A stretch of DNA of 64,000 bases from Chamaecrista fasciculata (Eukaryota > Streptophyta > Magnoliopsida > Fabales > Fabaceae): assembly GCA_003254925.1 (NCBI GenBank), contig QANZ01005350.1, positions 54,844-118,843 of the forward strand. Reading direction: 5' to 3'. The notes below the pieces were generated by a model. The model did no database searches. It saw only the letters and a list, made by a program, of their open reading frames with translations, and had not been told where the DNA came from. The number at the start of each line of letters is the position of its first letter. The stretch's first letter is position 1. Positions 25,201-35,345 of this stretch are shown piece by piece. A program made the translations under genes and the position numbers.

Positions 25201-26331
25201 AATGATTTTATATTTTTTCAACACAGTTTAAAAAAACCATATTCTGATTTTATATTTTATGGGTATTTTTTCGTACTCATTGACTTTGGGCTCATACTAT
25301 ACCCAGACTCCGAAGGTAAAATCTCAAAATACCCATAAAAATATGAGTATTAGGATAATCTCTAAGCAAAAGTTAGAACATTCTTTGTCTATATACTAGC
25401 CTAATTTTGACTAAAACAAAGCATGTTTTGCTTCTTCTCCTAATCTATTTGTTGTTTCTTCAGGAACAAGGCTATGATAGTGGAGGCAGGAATATTGGCA
25501 AAGCTGCCTAAAAGAATTGACCTTGCAGATGAGTCAACAAGACGGGAATGTGCAGATTTGCTATTATCATTGTCATCTCTGGCAAACACGCAATTCCCTC
25601 TGGCTTCATCAGACTTTCTCCCATTTCTTAAAGCCATTCTTGAATCAGACTCAACTTTTGCCACAAAGCAATCATGCTTGGGTGCCTTATACAACCTCTC
25701 ATCTGTGTTGGAGAATGCAGGGCCTATGGTTTCTAGTGGGATTGTGTCTATTCTTTTGGATTTGTGCTCAGTTAAAGAAATCTCAGAGAAAGCACTCGCA
25801 ACTCTAGGGAACTTGGTGGTCACTTTGATGGGGAAAAGAGCTATTGAGAGTAATAGCTCAATGGTGCCAGATGGGTTCATCGAGATTTTGTCGTGGGAGG
25901 ATAAACCAAAATGCCAGGAGTTATCAGCTTATATTTTGATGATTCTAGCTCATCAAAGCTCATCACAAAGAGAAAAAATGGCACAAGCAAGGATTGTTCC
26001 AGTGCTTCTTGAAGTGGCTCTATTGGGAAGCCCTTTAGCTCAGAAGAGAGCATTGAAACTTCTGCAATGGTTTAAGGATGAAATGCAAGTAAAGATGGGG
26101 CCACATTCAGGGCCGCAAACACCAAGAGTGATGGTAATGGCTTCTTCTTCACCTGTGAAGCAAAGTCAAAAGGAGACAATAGAGGGAAAGAAAACGATGA
26201 AGAATTTGGTGAAAGAAAGCTTGCGTAGGAACATGGAAATAATTACACAGAGAGCCAATGCAGCAGCTGAGAATCCTGTTAAGCTCAAGTCTTTAGTTAT
26301 CAGCACAAGTTCGAAGAGTTTGACTTACTAG
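22259..26331 (+). CDS. Armadillo-repeat protein, 437 aa, 2 exons
   Basis: Exons are 22259-22704 and 25464-26331, joined in frame within GTYT|NKAM. I chose ATG 22259 because no earlier ATG is in frame after the TATA box. The N-terminal ~70 residues are Ser- and Lys-rich and low in structure. From about residue 75 the chain is a run of armadillo-type helices ([82 protein letters not shown]). There is no U-box or kinase domain. It resembles the plant ARM-superfamily group of At2g27430/At2g25130/At4g31890 (from memory), whose function is poorly known. A scaffold role is the default inference. The tail is Ser/Lys-rich. The 2.76-kb intron carries two related MITEs. Confidence 0.88.
23427..24020. 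mobile_element. MITE with 'ggctccgtttggtacc' ends, 594 bp, in the ARM-gene intron
   Basis: The left end GGCTCCGTTTGGTACC and the inverted right end GGGTCCGTTTGGTACC are terminal inverted repeats with one mismatch. 'Ta' or 'cta' lies at both borders (accctag on each side), so a short target duplication or an imperfect 8-bp one cannot be told apart. Such 'ccgtttggtacc' ends are common in plant hAT- and PIF/Harbinger-derived MITEs. No transposase. The middle is an unusual GC-rich repeat. Confidence 0.7.
23637..23774. repeat. GC-rich minisatellite inside the MITE
   Basis: Tandem and partly palindromic copies of 'cacggtggtcggagccgccg' and 'tgcacggtggtc' run for about 140 bp, ending in a (ccg)n run. 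GC content is far above the surrounding intron. The N at 23723 lies in it, so copy number in the assembly is doubtful. Confidence 0.8.
24157..24438. mobile_element. Second, diverged MITE of the same 'ggctcc' family
   Basis: The left end GGCTCCCTTTCGTAC pairs with the inverted right end GGCTCCATTTGGTAC. Inner words such as 'gggaaaataaagtaggtaaaa' and 'gtaaagtactttaca' match the 23427 element, but the GC-rich core is absent. It lies only 136 bp from that element. No clear target duplication. Confidence 0.6.
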
Positions 26332-28227
26332 ATAAGGGCCATTTTTTTTAAGAAAAACAAATTAAGAGGACTGAATTTGATTAAAAAAAAAATGATTTTC
26401 CCCATATGTGCTGTAGCTTCCGTCTTCAGCAGCAGCCGATGCTGGGAAAAATGCAGTGTGAAGAAGTGAAAGTGCCGTCGACATTATATATATATAGAGA
26501 GAATATTTGTATATCCCCACCGTGTAGCCATAGCTTATGGATCACTTAATGATATGACGCATCTGAAAATAGTTTTGGGTTTTACCATTGTTTGTTGAGA
26601 GAGAAAATTTCGTTCAGAAGAGAGAACCGTTTTGAGAATTAGCTCATTTCGGACTGATAAAAAATCACTAAAATTATATTGAATAGGCGGACTACTATAT
26701 ATATATATATATATGCAAAAGTGCCAAGTTACTTTCTAAAAGAACATCTTGAGAAATATTTATATTCAGTTTTATCTCCAACCTATCAATTAGTAAAATC
26801 TAAATCCACAATAAGAAAAAAGAAAAATAATCTAAAATTTTCAAACAAGTTTGAACTTGATGTTATATTGTAAGATAAATTATCAATATTTACTATTTAT
26901 AACATTACCTCAATTCAACTTATTAAACTAATTAACCCATCACTCAATATTTACTATCTTATCTTCCACAAATAGCGCTTGATCTTCTTCCAAGCTCCTA
27001 GTGGTAAAATCGATTCAATATACCAAGAGATAAACTGATGTTACTCCTTTAGCTCAAAAAAAAAAAACTGATGTTACTCCTCAATAGATAAATTGTCTTC
27101 TACGAGCAGACTGCAATGGTATCCATCACATGATAGCCGAAGTATAACCTTGTACAAAATCATACGCAATATAGACTCTTGCAAGCCGCTTTTATGAATC
27201 ACTATTACTTTCACCATATAATCAATAGTTCACCACTATTTAGTCATTACATATAAACGATCTCACTTCAGAGAATGATACAACAATAATTAGTAACATA
27301 ACAAAGGCAACTGGTCACCACAATGGCATCCTGAGTCCAAACCTCAAAAGATCCCATGGAATTTGATGTAGGTTGAATCACATCAGATCAAAATGGAACG
27401 AGGAAACCACCTCAAAAATCATTAGTAACAGCAGCAGTTAAGGGTACCGATGAGGTTTGATACAAAAGATAGAAAATAAAAATTGGACCCAAAAGTAAAA
27501 GAACATATGCACAATTAGACATCTAATTCACACTAGCAGTTTTAAGCACACAATGGGCCAGGAATTCAGAGGAAAGTTAAGGAGAAATTCGCTAGACTTG
27601 GAATCATTAGTACAGAAAACCATGCTCATTTTGACCTGAATTTGCATTTTATCCTGGAAGTACCAGAAGCTTAGGACTTGTACTAAACTACCAAACAGAA
27701 TCTAACCAACTTGAAATGCACTTAATCTTAGAAGTAAAAAGATAGCATAAGTTTGGAACAGAAAAGGGTATGCGCACTGAAATTTGGACAGGACAAAGAT
27801 TAAAACAAAATATAATAAATGATCCAAGGGAAACAGATCAAAGCCGGAAAGAAACAAACATCAGTCAAATTTGTTGCTAATGACTTGGTAGAGGCATTGA
27901 CAAACAACAAGCAACTGACCGAAAGGGAAGGTCAAAGCAAAATAATTGAACAAGAAGCAACTGACAAAAGGGAAGTTTAAAGCGAAACAATTAAACAAGA
28001 AGCATTCAAATAAATATAATCAAGTTCTTCATCACTCAGAAAGGTTATTATCCTTGACTCAAACCAATGGAATACAAGCTCCATTGTGTGGAAAAAAAGC
28101 TCAACAGCAATTGTAAAATTTAAAGAAAAAAACAACAACAAACACTTTTAATAAGTTACGGCTAGGACAACAGCCACATAATGAACTTAAAGGCACATAG
28201 TAACATAGCAAAATTTAAGGTAAACAC
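26332..28227. other. ARM-gene 3' flank and intergenic DNA
   Basis: A TA microsatellite lies near 26694-26714. No exon or RNA gene was recognised. The right part may belong to a long 3' UTR of the UBA2C gene transcribed leftward, but nothing in the sequence proves it. Confidence 0.4.
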
Positions 28228-28510
28228 CTTGCATCTATTGAATAGCTTGTAAACCTATATAGAGAAAAACATTGAACAATAAAGTTCTACAAAATCTTCA
28301 TATAAAAACTACATTGAAATACTAATCAAACTTATGTAAGCTTTCACTAACACCCATCACAAATTGGACTACAAAACATAGAAGCAGAGGTAGTGAAGCA
28401 GCAACAAATTCACAGCAGTCCATGTAATCAAAACCAAAGATTTCATTGTCTGCATTCACGAAATCAGCACAACCATTTAAAGCATTAGCGCCCAAGAAGC
28501 CATCACAAAC
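28228..28510 (-). other. Candidate non-coding 3' exon of the UBA2C gene
   Basis: On the minus strand this stretch begins after TTTGATTCAG (a good acceptor) and ends with GATGCAAG|GTGTTT (a good donor). It is less AT-rich than its surroundings. It lies 1.9 kb downstream of the UBA2C stop, which itself abuts a donor-like GTACTT. UBA2 genes in Arabidopsis are known, from memory, to have spliced 3' UTRs. Assignment is inference. Confidence 0.25.
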
Positions 28511-29361
28511 CTGAATCAAATACCCATTCAAAACTCAAACCGGTAATTAACATTTAAAAACCAAGAATGAGCAATCAAAAGCAATAATTGACTCAGAAGC
28601 ATTGAACAGAATCAACAAGTAAACATAATATAAAATTTTACTGTATCCACTTGAAGAGACCATGCAATTAAAGAATTCCCATCAAGCATATCAAATCAAT
28701 TCATCCATGCGTCAATTCATAGATGGATAGCAGTAAGATGAAAAATCCATTCACAAAGTATTAATATATGCATACACATCTTTAATAGCCGACAGCATAA
28801 ATTCACTTTCTAGAAAACCAAAGACAGGCAGAACATAAATTTTAGTACTATCATCATACGATTAGTTTCTTCTCCTTTTGATCCTCCCCATTAAGTTTCT
28901 AACGTTCCTTTAAATCCACCAAACAATATTTAAAGGAAACTAGAATGTATTTACTATTTCATTTCTTTCTTCTTGAGTCCAAGTCCAACCAACCCCCTTA
29001 AAAATGAAAATTAATCACAGAAAACTGATGCTTAGGAACAAGATGCTGAGAGAGGAAACATTTTAAAGCCAAAATAATCGTCAAAACTATTAACACATAC
29101 ATTGAAAATCAGTGGTATATATAATGTATGTTTCTTCTAGGTATTGCATTTCATACAAATGGACACATTTTTAAACAAGCAGAAAGTGGATATTGATTCT
29201 ATAATCTAGTTGTTAAAATTCACGAGGTAGACAATTCACAAACCGATTACAGCACCAAAAATGTTTATAAATTAAACAGTGTCAATAGCATTCACGAATG
29301 AACGGTAATGACAAAAAGGCTAAAATGTTTTGAAGGCACACAATAGAAATAACAAAAACAA

Positions 29362-29942
29362 GAGCCCAGATCCACTGCAGTGGATTTGGCGCCAAATCCA
29401 CTGCAGTGTGTAATGTCTACCGTTGGATTCATCTTCAACTTCTTAGATGCCGACACATCACCTAGAGACAAATTAGTTAACAGTGCCCTGCATTAAGTGA
29501 TCTTCTGCCTTTATTGCTGAGAAACGCAACATTGTCTGCAGCAGTGGATAAATGAACACGTTGCTCCTCTGCATCATCAATTTTTGCGTCATCCTCCTTC
29601 AGTCCATGAATGAAAACGTTGCTCTTCCATTTTTGCTCCATCATCGATGGTGGCAATTGAAGGCGAAAGAGGAAGGTGGAGCGAAATTGGAAGAGCAACG
29701 TTTTCATTCATGGACTGAAGCAGGATGACGCAAAAATAGATGGTGCAGAGGAGCAACGTGTTCATTATTCCACTGCTGCAGACGACGTTGCGTTTCTCAG
29801 CAACAAAGGAAGAAGATCACTTGGAAGATCACTTGATGCAGCGCACCGTTTTACTAATTGGTCTCTAGGTGAAGTGTCGACAACTAAGAAGCTGAAGATG
29901 AACCCAACGGTAAACATTACACACTGCAGTGGATCCAGGCTC
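29362..29942. mobile_element. MULE-type foldback element, 581 bp, with a perfect 9-bp target duplication
   Basis: The ends GAGCCCAGATCCACTGCAGTG and (inverted) GAGCCTGGATCCACTGCAGTG start arms of about 270 bp that pair through almost the whole element around a short centre near 29640-29650. CAAAAACAA flanks it exactly on both sides (29353-29361 and 29943-29951), the 9-bp duplication size of Mutator-like elements. The left arm has an extra small palindrome (atttggcgccaaat with a second cactgcagtg). Both arms, each read outward from the centre, stay open and give related peptides (KSNVFIHGLK, STAAD, VAFLSNKGRRSL). No transposase. Arm divergence is modest, so it is not very old. Confidence 0.88.
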
Positions 29943-30405
29943 CAAAAACAATATGCTTATTATTGTGATTTACATTTATCTTTATTTTATTTATTTTGTG
30001 CGAAACATGAGAATGTAATGAAGGAAAAAACTCAACAAAATATAGCATAAAAAATATAATATTTTTTCTTATAAAGTGGACCGGAGAGGGATACAGAACC
30101 CCAGCAAAGTTTGTAAATTGTCAAGTCTCGACAGGAATAATCAATGGATAACCGTAAGAAACTCTAAAAATGAAATTATGAAGGAAAGCAGGAATGTTTA
30201 AGGCCTAAAATGAATATATAACAACTTAACAAGTAAATCATACTAAGGAAGTTTTAAGTCAAGGAAAGGAATAGCAGCTGTAAAACAATAAACCGAAGAA
30301 AATCAAGGAAGCACTAAGTAAAAAAAAAAACCATTTTAAACCACTTCAAGGACACATATTGAACCAATAAACAACCGCAATTAAAAATCAAATACAACAA
30401 GTACC

Positions 30406-31632
30406 TTAGTAGTAGTGCGGCATGCCTTGGTACATTCCTCCAGGAGGCATTCTTGGCATTTGCATGGGCTGTTGATGCTGCGAAGGAATTACAGATGAGG
30501 GTGCATTATAGTGCGAACCATCTGGATATCCCCCGGCAGGCATTGCAGCAGAATTTGGAGGCAACCTAGCGCCATAATCACCAGAAGCTGGTCCACCGAA
30601 CTGAGAACCACCGTACCCACCTCCTCCAATTCCAGGGCCATACCCACTATTACCACTATTGGGAGCTAAGGTGGATGGAACCTGAACACCAAATGAAGGC
30701 ACTGAAGACTGCAACCCATAATTGTTACCAGGAACTGTCATGGGTCCCTGATGAGCACCACCATATCCCCCGTATGATCCGTAATTTGATCCCATCATAG
30801 GACCAGGCAGAGATGGTTGCGTTTGCTGTGCTGCCATTCCATTACCTGGTAACCCAGAAGGTCCTTGAGTGGGAACTCCTCCTGGCTTTCCTTTCTTGTT
30901 ATCAATGGCTAATTTACAAACTACTTGATGCCCATCAATTGTCTTGGTGGGTTCAACTAAAGACGCCCTTGCACCCTCCTCCGTTTTGTACACAAAGAAT
31001 GCAAAACCTTTGGACTTTCCGCTACCTTTGTCAAACCCAAGAGGCCCTTCTTCAATCTCCCCGAACGTCAGGAAGTGACTTAACAATCTCTCCGATGTGA
31101 TGTCAAACGGTACATTACCAACAAAAATTTTTCTGGCAGAAACATCGCTTGAAGGTGCCGAGGCCGGATTAGTCCCTTGACTACCCGATAAACCAGCAGC
31201 TGCAAGCTGAGTCACCGTCATTCTCCCGTCAATTTTCTTACTGGGATCCTTCAAAGCCAGTAAAGCTCCATCAACGTGCTTGAACGTCACAAAACCGTAT
31301 CCCTTGGACTTACCCGTCGTTTTGTCGAAGATAACGATCGCCTCATCAAGCTCCCCGAAGGAAGAGAAGACACTGCTGAGTGTTTCCGTCGTGGTTTCCC
31401 CGGAAAGCCCCCGAACAAAAAGTTTCCGAAGAGTGGAGTCGCGGTCAGCAACGGAACGTATATTCTCGAGAACGTCAGGGTGACGAAGAGCAGCAGATTG
31501 AAGGACCTCAAGAAGCTGTTCTTGGGTAAAAGGTTGAAGGATCTTGCGGATGTCATCTGGGCTAAGCGTGGTTAGAGTTACAGAATCGGTGTTTCCATTT
31601 TCTTCGGTTTTGCGCTTCTTGGAGAAATCCAT
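30406..31632 (-). CDS. UBA2C: UBP1-associated protein 2C (UBA2C)-like RNA-binding protein, 408 aa
   Basis: One uninterrupted coding exon. Residues ~20-65 are the UBA2 N-terminal region ([20 protein letters not shown]). Two RRMs follow: RRM1 at ~69-145 with RNP2 LFVRGL and RNP1 KGYGFVTF, and RRM2 at ~168-245 with RNP2 IFVGNV and RNP1 KGFAFFVY. The C-terminal third is Gly/Pro/Tyr/Ser-rich (repeated GGYGG-like words), a low-complexity region that often drives granule formation, ending GMPHYY. UBA2 proteins are nuclear, bind U-rich RNA, associate with UBP1 and stabilise transcripts; UBA2C is also tied to chromatin and senescence control. The opening MDFSKKRK with 'KR' motif suits a nuclear protein. 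The stop TAA is followed directly by G|GTACTT, so the first 3' UTR intron may begin one base after the stop. Confidence 0.95.
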   Translation of the reverse strand: MDFSKKRKTEENGNTDSVTLTTLSPDDIRKILQPFTQEQLLEVLQSAALRHPDVLENIRSVADRDSTLRKLFVRGLSGETTTETLSSVFSSFGELDEAIVIFDKTTGKSKGYGFVTFKHVDGALLALKDPSKKIDGRMTVTQLAAAGLSGSQGTNPASAPSSDVSARKIFVGNVPFDITSERLLSHFLTFGEIEEGPLGFDKGSGKSKGFAFFVYKTEEGARASLVEPTKTIDGHQVVCKLAIDNKKGKPGGVPTQGPSGLPGNGMAAQQTQPSLPGPMMGSNYGSYGGYGGAHQGPMTVPGNNYGLQSSVPSFGVQVPSTLAPNSGNSGYGPGIGGGGYGGSQFGGPASGDYGARLPPNSAAMPAGGYPDGSHYNAPSSVIPSQHQQPMQMPRMPPGGMYQGMPHYY

Positions 31633-31702
31633 AGCGAGGTGGAACCTATAGGGCAGGGTTTAGGAATTAGGGATTGCGTTTGGGAGGGAAGATGTCACTC
31701 GG

Positions 31703-31715
31703 TATATAAACCCTA
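31703..31715 (-). promoter_or_regulatory. TATA box and telo-box of UBA2C
   Basis: On the minus strand TAGGGTTTATATACC holds a telo-box (plus strand AAACCCTA, 31708-31715) overlapping a TATA-like TTTATATA. It lies about 75 bp upstream of the start codon. Telo-boxes are common in promoters of plant translation and RNA-metabolism genes. Confidence 0.45.
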
Positions 31716-31767
31716 GGTAAGGAACTCAACCTGACGAGTGACGAGGTAAGGTTTTTTTTTTTTTTTT

Positions 31768-31876
31768 NNNNNNNNNNNNNNNNNNNNNNNNNNNNNNNNN
31801 NNNNNNNNNNNNNNNNNNNNNNNNNNNNNNNNNNNNNNNNNNNNNNNNNNNNNNNNNNNNNNNNNNNNNNNNNNNN
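31768..31876. other. Assembly gap (109 N)
   Basis: Unknown bases directly after a poly-T run, upstream of UBA2C. Promoter sequence of UBA2C may be missing here. Confidence 1.
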
Positions 31877-33552
31877 TAGTTTTGATATTCTATTTTAAAG
31901 TATAAATTTTCTCCCTAATTTTTTATAAGGTTATAAAGCAGATTCTTATCTTTTTATTTTGTAAATTTTATTTTATTTTTTGGTTAGGTTGTAAATTATA
32001 TTTTTTTAAAAAAAATTGTTCTTGTATCTAACCAACTATATTGTCAACAAGATGTATACTATTATGCTTAATATCTATTAGAAAAGAAATCATCTTCATA
32101 GATGTAGATACTACCGATTTTTCCATAACAAAAACACAAAAAAATAAGCGAGATCTGAAGATCTGAAAAACTAAAAAATGAAGAAGAAACACCGAAAAAC
32201 ACCACCAATCTAGGGGCAAGACCATATCGGGATAAACAACCATCAAATAAAGGGGTAATTGTCCAGATCTAAAATTATTCAGGCATATAGAAAGGAAAAA
32301 ACTAGAGGAAAAGAAGGATACCATCGTGTGGTGCTTCAAATCAGTAACCAGAGATGATGAAAGATGATTAAGGAGGAGGAGCCACCACCGTTGGAACAGC
32401 TGTGGCGCTCTCCGCTGAGACAGCTGTGACTCAAGAGTGACTTTGTGCAAGGTGAGAGAGAAGACGGAGCGGCACTAGGGTTTTCCTTTATCATAAATGT
32501 TATTTTTATCTTTGGTTCATCATTAACATAACATTTATTTAAAGATAAATTGATAATGTCATTGATTATTTTATGATTTAAAGAACATAACAATAATAAT
32601 GTCATTAAGAAATATTAGTTCAAAACATGATTAGTACAATTCTCAAAATAATTAAATACTCTAAAAATGGTTATCTTTATCCTAAATAAATAACATTAAT
32701 ATTATTTTTTCGCATAAATAAACATATAATAATGTAATATTATATATATTATGGGACATTTCTTGGGATGCACTATTATATGTATTATATATTAACACTG
32801 ATTAAATTTGATAAAGATAATTTAGTGAATTAATTATAATAAAATAATTTCATACCATGAGATTAGAGTAATTTTACCTTTGTGAGATTAAAAAACTCAT
32901 GTTTCATTAGATTAAGCCATTCCTGAAAATATAATATTATTGTGACCATTTTTTTCATTTGTGCATTAAAACACAAAATTAATTTATTCTAGACCTTATA
33001 ATCTCAAGACTATTTTTTCATCGTGTATCAAACACCCCAAAAGATGATTATAAATTTGTAAACTCAACCTAGTAATAGATTTAAGAGAAAAGTAACAATT
33101 CTAAGAATTCTTGTGGAGTTTTTCTAACAATTAAATCAATCGTGTTTTGATTTAAATATTAAAAAAGAGAATGGGAGAGGAGAAGTAATTGGGATCTCTC
33201 TTCTTATTTTAAAATGTAAGAATTAGAGAGAAAAATAAGTGATGATCAATATTCGATCACATATTCAAATAGTCATATATTTTCATCTCCAATATTATTT
33301 TGATATTTCCTATTTTAAATATTCAAATTGGTCATATATATTTTTATAGTGACTCACTTTATCCCAAACTACTGAATATGGTTTATTGATTTTGTTTTAA
33401 GTTTGAATATAATAACTTTAGAGTTAAAAGTTATTTTTGTTGAATACTTCTTAATTTATGTGGGACATCAATAAATAATGTCAAATCGTATCTAAAATAT
33501 GAGTTGCATGTTTTATGATGAAATAAGTAAAGTTGGTAATAATATTATCTTT
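31877..33552. other. Intergenic; one GC-richer patch of unknown nature
   Basis: The patch at about 32330-32480 read on the minus strand starts with AAACCCTAGTGCCGC and a pyrimidine-rich tract like a plant gene leader. It contains short open frames, but no protein family was recognised and no splice partner found. It may be a relic of a leader, or a repeat. The remainder is AT-rich with nothing recognised. Confidence 0.35.
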
Positions 33553-33789
33553 GGTAATGCTAACGAGTCCTTTAGAGTGCTTTTTAAGGTGCATTAATTG
33601 CATTATGAAAATGGAATTTCTATTTTAGAAATGTAAATTCACCTCAAAATTTCTATTTTGAAAGGGACAAATAATTATTGCTTATTTAAAATTATGAGAT
33701 AAATTTACATTTTCAAAGTAAAAATTCTATTTTCAAAGTACAATTAATGCACCTTAACAAGTGTCATGAGAGCACTCCTTAACATTACC
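33553..33789. mobile_element. MITE with long inverted repeats, 237 bp
   Basis: The left arm GGTAATGCTAACGAG...AAGGTGCATTAATTG and the inverted right arm GGTAATGTTAAGGAG...AAGGTGCATTAATTG pair over about 90 bp on each side. This end sequence is a widespread plant MITE type. The target duplication is unclear (T-rich on both sides). No coding capacity. Confidence 0.75.
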
Positions 33790-33956
33790 TTTTTTATTTC
33801 AAATTTATATGTAATAAATTCAAAATTATGAGTAAGTCTTCACAATTTTTTTATTTAACTAAAATCATTAATAAATAAAATCAAATCAAACTTATATTGA
33901 AACAAATAAAGTACATTATTTAACATGCATGTATCAATTTGCATTTGCAAACAAGG

Positions 33957-34064
33957 TGGGTTTACGAATTAGATGCACCAATGGCTTATAAGTTTGCTTT
34001 GAAGACTTGGGCTAACATGGTGGATTCAACTATTGATCCAAACAAAACCATAGTTCTTCACAAG
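33957..34064 (+). pseudogene. Fragment of a trichome-birefringence-like (TBL/PMR5) gene
   Basis: Thirty-six codons read WVYELDAPMAYKFALKTWANMVDSTIDPNKT, matching the segment of TBL acetyltransferases that normally reads 'Y..ALKTWA.WVD..VDPNKT.VFF'. The expected continuation (VFF, then SPTH) is lost after 34064, where the sequence diverges into non-coding DNA. Neither the GDS nor the DxxH motif is nearby. It lies between two MITEs and 16.7 kb from the intact TBL gene, but its wording is nearer other TBL subgroups, so it is probably not a simple copy of that gene. Confidence 0.65.
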
Positions 34065-34249
34065 TCAGAACTACCCCCCCTCACAAGGTTTCCCCTACCT
34101 TGACCTCGAGCTTTGTATGTCGCATATCATCAGTGTGAAAGTGATGGGCCATTGGAGGCTCTCCACCCTCTCTTGCTTTTTTTTTTTTCACTCTAACTTA
34201 AGTATAAAATGCTCAAAAGACATCTATTTTTGGTTTGGGGTGTACTTTC

Positions 34250-34846
34250 CGATGTTGTCAGAATCGGACCGGACTGTCCAATCGCCAACGAAATGTGAAA
34301 GCGAGTTGATTCGACCAAAAAAATCAAATTGTTTGGACCGGATTGAACCGGACAAAACCGGCGAATCGAGGTCCAACCGCTGGACCGAACCGGTGGTCCA
34401 ACTAGTTTTTTTTTTCTTATGGTCTCTAAATATTCTCTTATTTGGTCATCTTCCTCTATTTTTTGTTGAACCTGAAATTTGAGGGTCGAAATGTTGAATT
34501 TAATTAATTATTATGAATTTATGACTTATTAAATTTTGTTTAGGATGCATTTAGTCCATTCATTTGCTTGAAAAAATGCATTTAATCTATAATCTCTAGT
34601 ATTGGAGAGAAAAATTATATTATTTAAATGAAGAAATGTATTTAGTAATAAATTAAATGCATCTCTTTTACGAAAAATAAATTAAATGCATCTCTTAAAC
34701 CACAAACAAAAAATATATAGAGTATTTATATTTAATATATTAAAAATAATTATTTATTGGGTCATCCGGTCCGACCGATTGAACCAATCAAACCGTGAAC
34801 CGAATGCTTGTCTGAGTCTCTATCCGATTCAATTTTGAGAACACTG
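34250..34846. mobile_element. hAT-like non-autonomous element, ~597 bp
   Basis: The left end CGATGTTGTCAGAATCGGAC and the inverted right end CAGTGTTCTCAAAATTGAAT resemble the CAGTGTTGTCAAAA ends of plant hAT MITEs. Subterminal 'ggaccgg' / 'gaaccgg' words are repeated in both halves. The flanks 'tactttcc' and 'atacttcc' are close to an 8-bp duplication but imperfect. No transposase, and an AT-rich middle. Confidence 0.6.
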
Positions 34847-35345
34847 ATACTTCCCTTTCTATAGCCTATCACGTCAATTATATCAATTTTCTTTTCTCGT
34901 CTTGCCCCTAATCGACATTTTTTATCATATTGAAAAATTAATGAAGATTTTATCATTAATATTTAATTAAAATAAATGTAAAAAATAAAATTAATCGAGA
35001 TTTGAAACATGAGGAATGAAATTGACAAAATAAAAAAAAGAACGAAATTGACATTTAACTTAAAGTTTAGAAACCTAAAGTGTGTTTCTGGCTTTCTGCG
35101 TATACTGTTTTTCCCTCAGCTGGGGCCTAAAATGTAACAGATTCAGTCGTTACTTACTTGACACAGAGCTGACGCGCCGTTTCACGCGCGGATTCAGTGG
35201 CGGTGAAATCGGAGTTTCCGACCAAGGCACAGTGAAGACCGTTTTAGCCTTTTAGTTTCGGATACGAAAAACCTCTCACACTCTTCTTGTTTACACACAC
35301 TCACGAATCACGATTACTATATTGGTGAGCCGAAGACGCGGGAAT

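Noticed and set aside
28322-28531. Minus-strand frame of 69 codons
   Set aside because: Not similar to any protein; more likely part of a non-coding 3' exon of UBA2C.
31276-31575. Plus-strand frames opposite UBA2C
   Set aside because: Antisense shadows of the RRM1 coding region.
32028-32605. Minus-strand frames near the assembly gap
   Set aside because: No recognised domain, low-complexity Ser/Leu composition and no splice partners; kept only as an unassigned patch.
34117-34482. Plus-strand frame with repeated Arg/Pro/Thr words
   Set aside because: It runs into the hAT-like element and reflects 'ggaccggattgaaccgg' repeats.
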